A stretch of DNA of 35,779 nucleotides from Acidobacteriota bacterium (GTDB lineage: Bacteria > Acidobacteriota > Vicinamibacteria > Vicinamibacterales > CAVVIG01), in NCBI GenBank assembly GCA_003222535.1, contig QHWJ01000330.1, positions 1-35,779 of the forward strand, read 5' to 3'. Position numbers and translations under genes: made by a program. Shown piece after piece: positions 29,559-35,779 of the stretch (positions within the stretch are counted from its first letter, which is position 1; each line of letters starts with the position of its first letter). The notes under the pieces are model-generated. The model had not been told where the DNA came from, searched no databases, and worked only from the letters and a program-made list of their open reading frames with translations.

Positions 29559-30173
29559 CTATTTCGCCGGCGGCCGGGGCGTCGGCGTATGTGTCGGGAA
29601 GCCGCTGCTCCATTTCTTTTCGTTCGCGGCCCTGATGTCGCGCACGGAAGCGCCGGAAGCATGCATTTGCATCGCGTCACGCGCGACGTCAATACACACG
29701 GCTCATGTCATGCCATGCGGTTCCCACTGGGTCACGTCGCCGTTCGCGTCGCGAGCCGTGACGAAGCAATCTTCGTTACCACGATGGCCGCTCCGCTCGC
29801 ACCCGCAGTAGCACGGCACGTAGCTGAGCACCTCGGGATGTTCCGCGGCGAACGTGTACGCCGCGCGTACGATCTCCATGGGTCGCGCCGGCGGCGACGG
29901 ATCGAAGGGCAGCGGCGGAAGATTCGCCTGCGGGTGCGGGCCGAGCACGGCGGCGGCGGGCGGGTCGACGATCGTCTGCGACAGCGTGGGCGCCGACGGA
30001 GCAGCCTGGTTCTGCTGCGCCGTTCTCGCGTAGACGAAGACGCCGACGATGACGAGCGCGGCGATGGCAACACCGAGCAATGGTGTGAAGGAGCGGCCCG
30101 GCTCGGACGGCGGTGTCGTCGGAGAGCCAGGGCGCGACTGGGCTTTGGCGGAAGATTTTCTACCCATGTGCAT
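29559..30173 (-). CDS. PCYCGC-family membrane-anchored protein, probable selenoprotein
   Basis: Read to the first UGA it is 156 residues and ends abruptly at WEPHGMT. Reading that UGA (29703-29705) as Sec157 extends the frame by AVCIDVARDAMQMHASGASV then RDIRAANEKKW and a proline-rich tail to TAG at 29559, 203 residues in all. Visible parts are a basic N-terminus, one membrane segment (about 31-48), a proline-rich linker, PCYCGC at 120-125, Cys136, then HGMT-U-AVC, giving a UxxC motif. As I recall the PCYCGC family, homologues carry Cys at this point; this should be checked. The domain would face the periplasm. Thiol/selenol redox or metal handling is plausible, but the function is unknown. 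Confidence 0.85.
29668..29705 (-). promoter_or_regulatory. Bacterial SECIS hairpin of the PCYCGC selenoprotein gene
   Basis: On the minus strand, six bases after the UGA (29703-29705), UGUAUUG (29690-29696) pairs over 7 bp with CGAUGCA (29668-29674, two G-U pairs). After a single bulged A, CGUC pairs with GACG and closes a GCGCGU loop (29679-29684) that starts with G. The loop starts 18 nt after the UGA, inside the 16-37 nt window known for bacterial SECIS. The hairpin lies in coding sequence. Confidence 0.75.
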
Positions 30174-30219
30174 TTCATTTTACCGTGTCCACGCTTTGGG
30201 CTAAAGTGCGAACAATCCC

Positions 30220-31407
30220 ATGAATCTGATGGCCAGGCAGGACCGAGTACTGCTCGGCGGCCTGGCCGTCGCTCTGTTCGTCGTGTTTGCGAGGCCGATT
30301 CGCTACCTTCTCGATCTGGCGCGCGCCGTCGAAGAGAGCTCCGGGCTCGCCCTCGTGCCGGCGCTCATCATTCTGACCGCCGTGTTCCTGTTTCATCAGC
30401 AGGGCAAGCGGCACGAAGCGAAGGCGCGGGCGGCGGCGGCTCGGGCCGACGCCATTCAGTCGGAAGCGCGCGCGCTCGAAATGGAGCGGCTCGTCACCTT
30501 TGGGCAGGGCCTCGGCCGCGCGCTGGAGATGGAAACCATCCGCGACGTCGTCCTGCACGACCTGCCCAGGCTGGCGGGCACCGACCAGGCATGGGTGCTC
30601 CTGTGGGAGGACGGACATTGGAAGCCGCTCGTGGGCACGGCGAGCGAGAGCCGCGAGGTCGAACGCGCACGCGAGCACCTCGCCGATCGCGCGCTGCTCG
30701 GCGGATCCTGGACGTCGGACGCGATTGCCACAGAAGGTCACCTGTGTCTGCCGCTGATGGCAGGCGGCCATCCGGTGGGCGTGCTCGGCATTCCCGATTC
30801 CGCGGGACCCTTCGGCCGCCAGCGCGTCCTGGCGATGGCGGCGGCGCTCCTGTCGATTTCTCTGCGTAACGCCCAGCTCTTCCACAATCTGCGCGAGTAC
30901 AGCTTGCGCGACGGTCTGACCGGCTGCTTCAACCGGACGCACGCGCTCGAGGGCGTCGACACGGAGCTGCGGCGCGCGCGCCGCTCGCACCTGCCCGTGT
31001 CGCTCATCATGTTCGACATCGATCATTTCAAGGACATCAACGATCGCTACGGGCATTTGTGCGGCGACGCGGTGCTGGCGGCCGTCGGCGCGCGGATGCG
31101 CGAGGGTCTGCGTGGCAGCGACCTGAAGTGCCGCTACGGCGGCGAAGAGTTCCTCGTCCTCCTGCCCGAGACGCCTCTCGAAGGTGCCAAGCGCGTCGCC
31201 GAGACGCTGCGTCGCGAGCTCGCGGACGTGCCAATCAACTGGAAGGGCGAGACGGTGGCCGTCACGGCCAGCTTCGGCGTCTCGGTCGCGCTGCCGACCG
31301 AGATCGATGGCCAGGCGCTCATCGGCCGGGCCGACGCGGCGCTGTACCGCGCGAAGGAACAGGGACGCAACTGCGTTCGCCTGACGATCGAGCCGGCCGT
31401 CGCGTAG
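30220..31407 (+). CDS. Membrane-bound GAF-GGDEF diguanylate cyclase
   Basis: 395 residues. Two hydrophobic segments lie at about 10-25 and 43-58, then a coiled coil (about 61-95), a GAF-like domain (about 95-222) and a GGDEF domain (about 225-390). The active site is intact: GGEEF at 307-311, with FDIDHFKDINDRYGH for metal and GTP binding. RGSD at 298-301 is the RxxD inhibitory site, five residues before GGEEF, so product feedback by c-di-GMP is expected. It is divergent from the PCYCGC gene, with 46 bp between. Confidence 0.93.
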   Translation: MNLMARQDRVLLGGLAVALFVVFARPIRYLLDLARAVEESSGLALVPALIILTAVFLFHQQGKRHEAKARAAAARADAIQSEARALEMERLVTFGQGLGRALEMETIRDVVLHDLPRLAGTDQAWVLLWEDGHWKPLVGTASESREVERAREHLADRALLGGSWTSDAIATEGHLCLPLMAGGHPVGVLGIPDSAGPFGRQRVLAMAAALLSISLRNAQLFHNLREYSLRDGLTGCFNRTHALEGVDTELRRARRSHLPVSLIMFDIDHFKDINDRYGHLCGDAVLAAVGARMREGLRGSDLKCRYGGEEFLVLLPETPLEGAKRVAETLRRELADVPINWKGETVAVTASFGVSVALPTEIDGQALIGRADAALYRAKEQGRNCVRLTIEPAVA

Positions 31408-31420
31408 GCCCGCGCCGGTA

Positions 31421-31555
31421 ACGGAGAATACGGAGAGAACGGTATAACACAGAGAAACGGAGGAACGGAGACGCGCAGAGAAAACCAAACTCTTTCTCCG
31501 TTATGTCTCCGTTGCTCTGCTTCTCTGTGTTATACCGTTTCCTCCGTACACTCCG
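31421..31555. repeat. Dispersed GGAG/CTCC inverted-repeat element, copy C
   Basis: Arms of about 55-60 bp mirror each other: CGGTATAACACAGAGAAACG on the left and, complemented, CGGTATAACACAGAGAAGCA on the right, around a short AAACCAAACTC centre. The core CACAGAG-AACGGAG (31448 on; mirrored at 31505-31529) is nearly the same as in copy A at 2461-2640. It follows directly after the diguanylate cyclase stop. Confidence 0.85.
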
Positions 31556-31688
31556 ATTTGGTCTTGGGCTTGCTGTCGACGCGCGCCACGCCTTTGAGCA
31601 GCCCCATCCGGCTGCGCAGCCGCACGACGTTCGCTTCGATCACCACGACGTCGCAGGGGCGGATGCGGCGTGAGATTATACTTCTCAC
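31530..31688 (-). CDS. Possible 52-residue small protein
   Basis: A GTG-started frame reading RPCDVVVIEANVVRLRSRMG then LLKGVARVDSKPKTKS. The composition looks protein-like, and it ends inside the inverted-repeat element at 31530. There is no Shine-Dalgarno sequence and no family that I recognise. TATAAT on this strand (31676-31681) overlaps its start. Equally, it may be a remnant of a longer gene or non-coding. Otherwise the 305-bp gap before the phosphatase holds only repeats. Confidence 0.25.
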   Translation of the reverse strand: MRSIISRRIRPCDVVVIEANVVRLRSRMGLLKGVARVDSKPKTKSECTEETV

Positions 31689-31711
31689 TTCAGACTTCAG
31701 ACTTCAGACTT
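31684..31711 (+). repeat. ACTTCAG heptamer array
   Basis: CTCACTTCAGACTTCAGACT and on: about four 7-bp copies directly before the GTG of the PP2C phosphatase gene, occupying the place of a Shine-Dalgarno sequence. Confidence 0.7.
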
Positions 31712-31712
31712 T

Positions 31713-33488
31713 GTGAGCAATCCCCCCGAGACTCCCCCCGCGTCGCCGGGCATTCGAGAGCTCGTGGTCACGCTCTTCGAGCTCGGTCGCGAGATCACGT
31801 CCGTGCTCGATCTCGACGAGCTGCTCCACAAGATCCCGCTCCTCATCGCGCGGATCACGAAATTCCAGGCGTTTGCGGTCTACCTCCTCGATCCGCGGCG
31901 CGAAGGGCTGTCGATCGCGTACTCCGTCGGCTATCCCGATGGTGTCGCGCGCACGCTGCGCGTCAAGGTCGGCCAGGGCCTGGTGGGCGCCGCCGTGGCT
32001 GAAGGCAAACCGATACTGGTGAACGACGTCCAGGCCGACCCGCGATACCTGGAGGCCGTACCCGGGTCGAAGGCGGAGCTGGTCGTGCCGCTGCGGCGGA
32101 AGGGCCGCGTCATCGGCGCGCTCAACCTGCTGAGCGACGCCGCCGGCCAGTTCACGGAAACCGACGAGGCGCTGCTGCGCCAGTTCGGCGCGCATGTCGC
32201 GGTCGCCATCGAGAACGCGCGGCTCTTCGAGCACGAACGGGAGTACACCAGCACGCTGCAAACGCTGTCCGAGATGGCGCGCGAGTTCGGTGCGATCCTG
32301 AATCTCGACGAGCTTCTCACACGGATCGCCCACCTCACGCGGCGCGTGATCGACTACCGCACGTTCGGCATCCTGCTGCTCGACGAGGAGACCGGCGAGC
32401 TCGAGATGAAAGTGGCTGTGCGGTACGGCGACAAGGTGAACCTGCCGCGCGTGAGGCTCGGCAACGGGATCGTCGGCTACGCGGCGCTGCACAGGGAGCC
32501 GGTCAACGTGCCGGATGTGGCGGCCGACCCGCGCTACATCAAGGTCGTGGACGATGCGCGATCCGAGCTGGTCATCCCGCTGCTGTTGAAGGATCGGTGC
32601 CTCGGCGTCTTCGATCTCGAGAGTCCGGAGCTCGACGCGTTCACGACGAGCCATGTCGAGATCCTCACGCTGCTCGCGAGCCAGGCGGCGGTCGCCATCG
32701 AGAACGCCCGCCTCTACGAGACCATCCGCGCCAACGAAGACCGGCTCGAGAAGGAGATTCGATTCGCCCAGCGCGTGCAGGCCGCCCTGCTGCCGATGGA
32801 GCTGCCGAGGCGGCTGAAGAGCGTCGACGTGGCCGCCCGCCTCACGCCGGCGCGAGGGCTCGGAGGCGACTTCTACGATTTTCTTGCGCCCGAGCCGAAC
32901 AGCCTCGTCGTGGCAGTCGGGGACGTGTCGGGCAAGGGCGTGCCGGCGGCGTTGTACAGCGCGTTCGCCGGGGAGTTGATCCGCTCGCGCACGTTCCGCC
33001 GCCGGTACGCGCCGGAGCAATTCAGCCCGGCGGGCGTCCTCGCGTCGACGAACACGATCCTTCACGAGCGCCAGCTCGAGGAGTACTTCTGCACGCTCTG
33101 CTACGCGTTGTTCGACCTCAAGCGACGCATCGTCACGCTCGCCAACTCAGGACTGCCGTATCCGATACGGTGCACCGGCGACACGGTGAGCCAGATCGAG
33201 CTGCCCGGCGTGCCGCTCGGATCGTTTGCCGGATCCACGTACGACGAGCTGTCGTTCGACCTTGCCGCCGGCGACCTGCTCGTCTTCTGCTCGGACGGCG
33301 TCTTCGAGGCGAACGACGCGCTCGGCCGTGAGTTCGGCGCCGCGCGGCTCCTGCAGGTGGTGAGCGAGGTGCGGTCGAAGGCGGCCGGAGTGATCGTCGA
33401 CGCGATCTTTGCCGCCGTTCAGGAATTCCGCGGCGACACGCCGCCGAACGACGACATGACCGCCGTCGCGCTCCGGATGACTGCATGA
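31713..33488 (+). CDS. GAF-GAF-PP2C (SpoIIE/RsbU-type) serine phosphatase
   Basis: 591 residues. Two tandem GAF domains (about 15-175 and 180-345) share repeated elements: LFELGREITSVLDLDELL and LSEMAREFGAILNLDELL, GQGLVGAAVAEGKPI and GNGIVGYAALHREPV, each ending in VAIENARL. After a helical linker (RFAQRVQAALLPMELPRRLK) the PP2C_SIG phosphatase domain has metal-binding aspartates in GGDFYDFL, VGDVSGKGVPAA, VFCSDGVFEAND and PNDDMTAVAL. Such proteins dephosphorylate anti-anti-sigma factors in partner-switching cascades; no such partner is seen here. The GTG at 31713 sits directly after heptamer repeats without a Shine-Dalgarno sequence. Confidence 0.93.
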   Translation: MSNPPETPPASPGIRELVVTLFELGREITSVLDLDELLHKIPLLIARITKFQAFAVYLLDPRREGLSIAYSVGYPDGVARTLRVKVGQGLVGAAVAEGKPILVNDVQADPRYLEAVPGSKAELVVPLRRKGRVIGALNLLSDAAGQFTETDEALLRQFGAHVAVAIENARLFEHEREYTSTLQTLSEMAREFGAILNLDELLTRIAHLTRRVIDYRTFGILLLDEETGELEMKVAVRYGDKVNLPRVRLGNGIVGYAALHREPVNVPDVAADPRYIKVVDDARSELVIPLLLKDRCLGVFDLESPELDAFTTSHVEILTLLASQAAVAIENARLYETIRANEDRLEKEIRFAQRVQAALLPMELPRRLKSVDVAARLTPARGLGGDFYDFLAPEPNSLVVAVGDVSGKGVPAALYSAFAGELIRSRTFRRRYAPEQFSPAGVLASTNTILHERQLEEYFCTLCYALFDLKRRIVTLANSGLPYPIRCTGDTVSQIELPGVPLGSFAGSTYDELSFDLAAGDLLVFCSDGVFEANDALGREFGAARLLQVVSEVRSKAAGVIVDAIFAAVQEFRGDTPPNDDMTAVALRMTA

Positions 33489-33503
33489 GACCGGTGTCCG
33501 TCG

Positions 33504-33866
33504 TTATCGCTTCACGTAGAGATCGCGCTCGCGCAGGTGCAGCCCGAGCGGACGGCCACCGAGCATCGCGACCTCTTCCACCCGCCCTTTGACGCGCACG
33601 CGCTCGCCCGTGGCCGGCATCCGGCGGCCCTCGGACAACACCGTCACCTCACCCGTCCCGTCGTCGACTTTGTAAAACCGGAAGGGAAGCAGCGGCAGCC
33701 CCCACGCGCTGGTGACGACGCCGTTGACCGTCACGGTCTGGTCCTGATAACGGCCGGGGTGCTGCCGGAGATCCGAGATGTTCGGATTGCGCAGCGACAT
33801 CGCGCACGCGAACGTGCCCGCCGCGAGGGCGGCGACGAGCGCGAAGCGGGAAAAGGCTGTCAGCAT
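33504..33866 (-). CDS. Exported OB-fold protein
   Basis: 120 residues. The N-terminal hydrophobic segment MLTAFSRFALVAALAAGTFA ends in Cys but lacks a good lipobox, so it may be secreted or lipid-anchored. The rest, ISDLRQHPGRYQDQTVTVNG then VVTSAWGLPLLPFRFYKVDD, GTGEVTVLS and GERVRVKGRVEEV, is a small OB-fold like those of the tRNA-anti/BOF group. ATG 33866 has AGGAG 7 nt upstream and is preferred over the long upstream extension to 34013. It is convergent with the phosphatase gene, with 15 bp between stops. The ligand is unknown. Confidence 0.78.
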   Translation of the reverse strand: MLTAFSRFALVAALAAGTFACAMSLRNPNISDLRQHPGRYQDQTVTVNGVVTSAWGLPLLPFRFYKVDDGTGEVTVLSEGRRMPATGERVRVKGRVEEVAMLGGRPLGLHLRERDLYVKR

Positions 33867-34013
33867 GAATTCCGCTCCTGGCTCAATGGGTCCCGCGTTC
33901 GGGCCGCGCCGAATCGTGAAACGAACGGCGGGATGCGGCGATGCCAGCGCCTGCCTGATGTTACGCACCCCGTTGATTCGACGCGACCCGCGGTTCGCTA
34001 CATCAATTCGCAT

Positions 34014-34223
34014 GCCCGGCGGGTCGCAGCCGAAATCACGAGAAAACCAGCGACTAACAGGTCGTCCGTCCTGATTGGGAGACGTTCCGTTGACCTCGGC
34101 GCAGAACGGTTCGCCGGATCGAGCCCGCAGACACAGCGCGACCCGGCCGTTTCGGGCGGAATGTATATTGACCGGCCCGTGCAGTTGATCTGGAGGGTTC
34201 GCTGGTAGGGTTTCGTTGGACGG
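34014..34223. other. Intergenic region between the OB-fold gene and glnA
   Basis: Both flanking genes are on the minus strand. I see no clear gene, terminator or repeat; ATGTATATTGA near 34161 is a short AT-rich patch. Confidence 0.3.
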
Positions 34224-35588
34224 TCAGTACATTCCGAGATACCGATCGATCTCCCATGGCGAGACGTGCTTGATGTAGTCGAGCCACTCTTCCCGCTTGG
34301 CGGCCACGAAATGTCCGAACAGGTGGTCGCCGAGCGTTTCCCTCACCAGGTCGTCCTGCTCCAGCTCGTCGAGCGCTTCGCTCAGATTGCCCGGCAGCTC
34401 GTCGATTCGCAGGTGCCGCCGCTCGCGGTGGCTCATCTTGTAGATGTTCTTGTTGATGGGAGGGCCGGGGTCGATCTTGTGCTCGATGCCATCGAGCCCT
34501 GATCGCAGCATCACCGCGAGCGCGAGGTACGGATTGCACGAAGGATCCGGCATCCGCAGCTCGATGCGCGTGCCGGTGCCGCGCGAGGCAGGGACCCGCA
34601 CGAGCGGGCTGCGGTTCTTTTCCGACCACGCGATGTTGGTGGGCGCTTCGTAGCCCGGCACCAGGCGCTTGTACGAGTTCACCAGCGGGTTCGTGATCGC
34701 GCAGAACCCTTTGGCGTGACGCAGGATTCCGCCGATGTAGTTGAGGCACGTCTCGCTCAGCTGCCACTCCGCTTTCGCGTCGTGGAAGACGTTGGTGCCG
34801 CCGGAGAACAGCGACATGTGGGTGTGCATGCCCGATCCGTTGATGCCGTAGATCGGCTTGGGCATGAAGGTGGCGTGCAGGCCGTTCCGGATCGCAATGT
34901 TCTTCACGACGAAGCGGAACGTGCTGATGCTGTCCGCCGTCGTCAGCACGTCGTCATAGCGGAAGTCGATTTCGTGCTGGCCGGGCGCCACCTCGTGATG
35001 CGCGGCCTCCACGTGGAACCCCATCGCTTCGAGCGCGAGGACGATCTCGCGGCGGACGTCCTCGCCCTGATCGACCGGGCTCAGGTCGAAGTAGCTCGCG
35101 CCGTCGTGCGTCTCGGTCGTCGGGACGCCGTCTTTCGTCTGGAAGAGGAAGAACTCCGCCTCCGGCCCCGCGTTCATCGCGTAGCCTCTGGCGGCCGCCA
35201 TCGCGATCACCTTCTTCAGGCAGGCACGCGAGTCGCCGATGAACGGCTGGCCGTCGGGCGTGAAAATGTCGCAGATTATCCGCGCGACGTTCTCGCCCGT
35301 CGTCCCCGGCCACGGGAAGAGGCGGAAGGTCGAGAGGTCGGGCCGCAGATACATGTCCGACTCTTCGATGCGGACGAAGCCTTCGATCGACGATCCGTCG
35401 AACATGATCTTGCCGTCGAGCGCTTCTTCGAACTGCCGGTCGGGAATCTCGACGTTCTTGACGGTGCCGAGGATGTCGGTGAACTGCAGCCGCAGGAACT
35501 TCACCTTCTCGCGCTCGGCGCGCTCGAGGATCTGCGCCTTGGTTTCGCCGGAATTCGCGTTCGGCGGAGCGCCGGGGGACTTGGCCAT
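34224..35588 (-). CDS. glnA: Glutamine synthetase type I
   Basis: 454 residues; it ligates ammonia to glutamate using ATP. The beta-grasp N-domain has IMFDGSSIEGFVRIEESDMY. The catalytic domain has NAGPEAEFFLF, EVAPGQHEIDFRY, GINGSGMHTHMSLF, PLVNSYKRLVPGYEAPTNIA and RIELRMPDPSCNPYLALA. The length and the NIYKMSHRERRHLRIDELPG region, with no adenylylation-site NLY insert, fit the GSI-alpha type of B. subtilis, which is controlled by feedback and not by adenylylation. ATG 35588 is used; TTG 35606 would add six residues. Confidence 0.96.
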   Translation of the reverse strand: MAKSPGAPPNANSGETKAQILERAEREKVKFLRLQFTDILGTVKNVEIPDRQFEEALDGKIMFDGSSIEGFVRIEESDMYLRPDLSTFRLFPWPGTTGENVARIICDIFTPDGQPFIGDSRACLKKVIAMAAARGYAMNAGPEAEFFLFQTKDGVPTTETHDGASYFDLSPVDQGEDVRREIVLALEAMGFHVEAAHHEVAPGQHEIDFRYDDVLTTADSISTFRFVVKNIAIRNGLHATFMPKPIYGINGSGMHTHMSLFSGGTNVFHDAKAEWQLSETCLNYIGGILRHAKGFCAITNPLVNSYKRLVPGYEAPTNIAWSEKNRSPLVRVPASRGTGTRIELRMPDPSCNPYLALAVMLRSGLDGIEHKIDPGPPINKNIYKMSHRERRHLRIDELPGNLSEALDELEQDDLVRETLGDHLFGHFVAAKREEWLDYIKHVSPWEIDRYLGMY

Positions 35589-35654
35589 GGCCCGAATTCT
35601 AGCCAACTTTCCGCGAGGGGCTCTCGTCTGATTGGATGTTCAAGGGGGAAGGCC

Positions 35655-35779
35655 ATGAGACTGCTGAAATGCGTGGGAGTCCTGCTGACGCTCTTCGGTG
35701 CCGTCGCCCTGGCACTCGTGCTGGCGCCGTCCGTTTTCGGACGCTTCGACTCGACTGCGCTCGCACAGGGCAGGCCCTT
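35655..35779 (+). CDS. Start of an exported protein, truncated by the window edge
   Basis: ATG 35655 follows a purine-rich AAGGGGGAAGG Shine-Dalgarno sequence. The 41 visible residues, MRLLKCVGVLLTLFGAVALA then LVLAPSVFGRFDSTALAQGR, are a signal peptide with likely cleavage after ALAQ. The mature domain lies outside the window, so no family can be named. It is divergent from glnA. Confidence 0.65.
   Translation, partial: MRLLKCVGVLLTLFGAVALALVLAPSVFGRFDSTALAQGRP

Noticed and set aside
33867-34013. N-terminal extension of the OB-fold protein
   Set aside because: ATG 33866 has AGGAG at the right distance and starts a signal-like segment; the extension has no recognisable features.

Overview
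The window is high-GC bacterial chromosome, densely packed with ordinary housekeeping genes. Gene content suggests an Acidobacteriota member, perhaps Vicinamibacteria: F1-only atp cluster, RfaE2-Mfd-SurA-NusG-like-DusB run, PCYCGC protein, many short GGAG/CACAGAG-type intergenic repeats. This placement is inference from gene style; no rRNA is present.

Layout. 1-2322: end of rsmG with an embedded parS site, then parA and parB, separated by a MITE-like palindromic element. 2724-3770: selD, which reads through an in-frame UGA (Sec14) followed by a strong SECIS-like hairpin. 3857-8677: F1 ATP synthase genes atpH-A-G-D-C without the F0 genes; atpH and atpA each carry an apparent in-frame internal deletion, and the one in atpA removes the arginine-finger segment. 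8678-13334: a Wzm/Wzt-type polysaccharide ABC exporter and an RfaE2-like heptose-phosphate adenylyltransferase. The exporter pair is split by a 144-bp tandem repeat array that holds a complete IS256-family element with a target duplication, and wzt has lost its P-loop and its frame. 13510-19760: mfd, a SurA-like periplasmic chaperone, a NusG paralogue and a tRNA-dihydrouridine synthase. 19929-22721: a calcium-loop lipoprotein, an outer-membrane beta-barrel and a HAD-family phosphatase. 22873-35588: a signalling and regulation block. It holds an 11-residue-repeat basic protein, an NtrC-type regulator, a 2-hydroxyacid dehydrogenase, a small HTH protein, a tiny DHp-like protein, an FliA/WhiG-type sigma factor, a hybrid histidine kinase, a PCYCGC protein, a GGDEF diguanylate cyclase, a GAF-GAF-PP2C phosphatase, an OB-fold protein and type I glutamine synthetase. 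The start of one further exported protein lies at the right edge.

The most interesting signal is selenocysteine use. Two genes 27 kb apart, selD and the PCYCGC gene, each end prematurely at UGA in a naive translation. In both, the same frame continues into conserved-looking protein, and a hairpin of bacterial SECIS geometry lies directly after the UGA. SelD makes the selenophosphate needed for Sec, so the window encodes both a selenium-supply enzyme and a probable, to me unfamiliar, membrane-anchored selenoprotein with a UxxC motif.

The second theme is repeats: a dispersed inverted-repeat family (2.5, 9.5-11.5 and 31.4 kb), short-period arrays in most intergenic gaps, and similar repeats read in frame inside mfd and wzt. 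The three internal deletions (atpH, atpA, wzt) need checking against reads before any biology is drawn from them.
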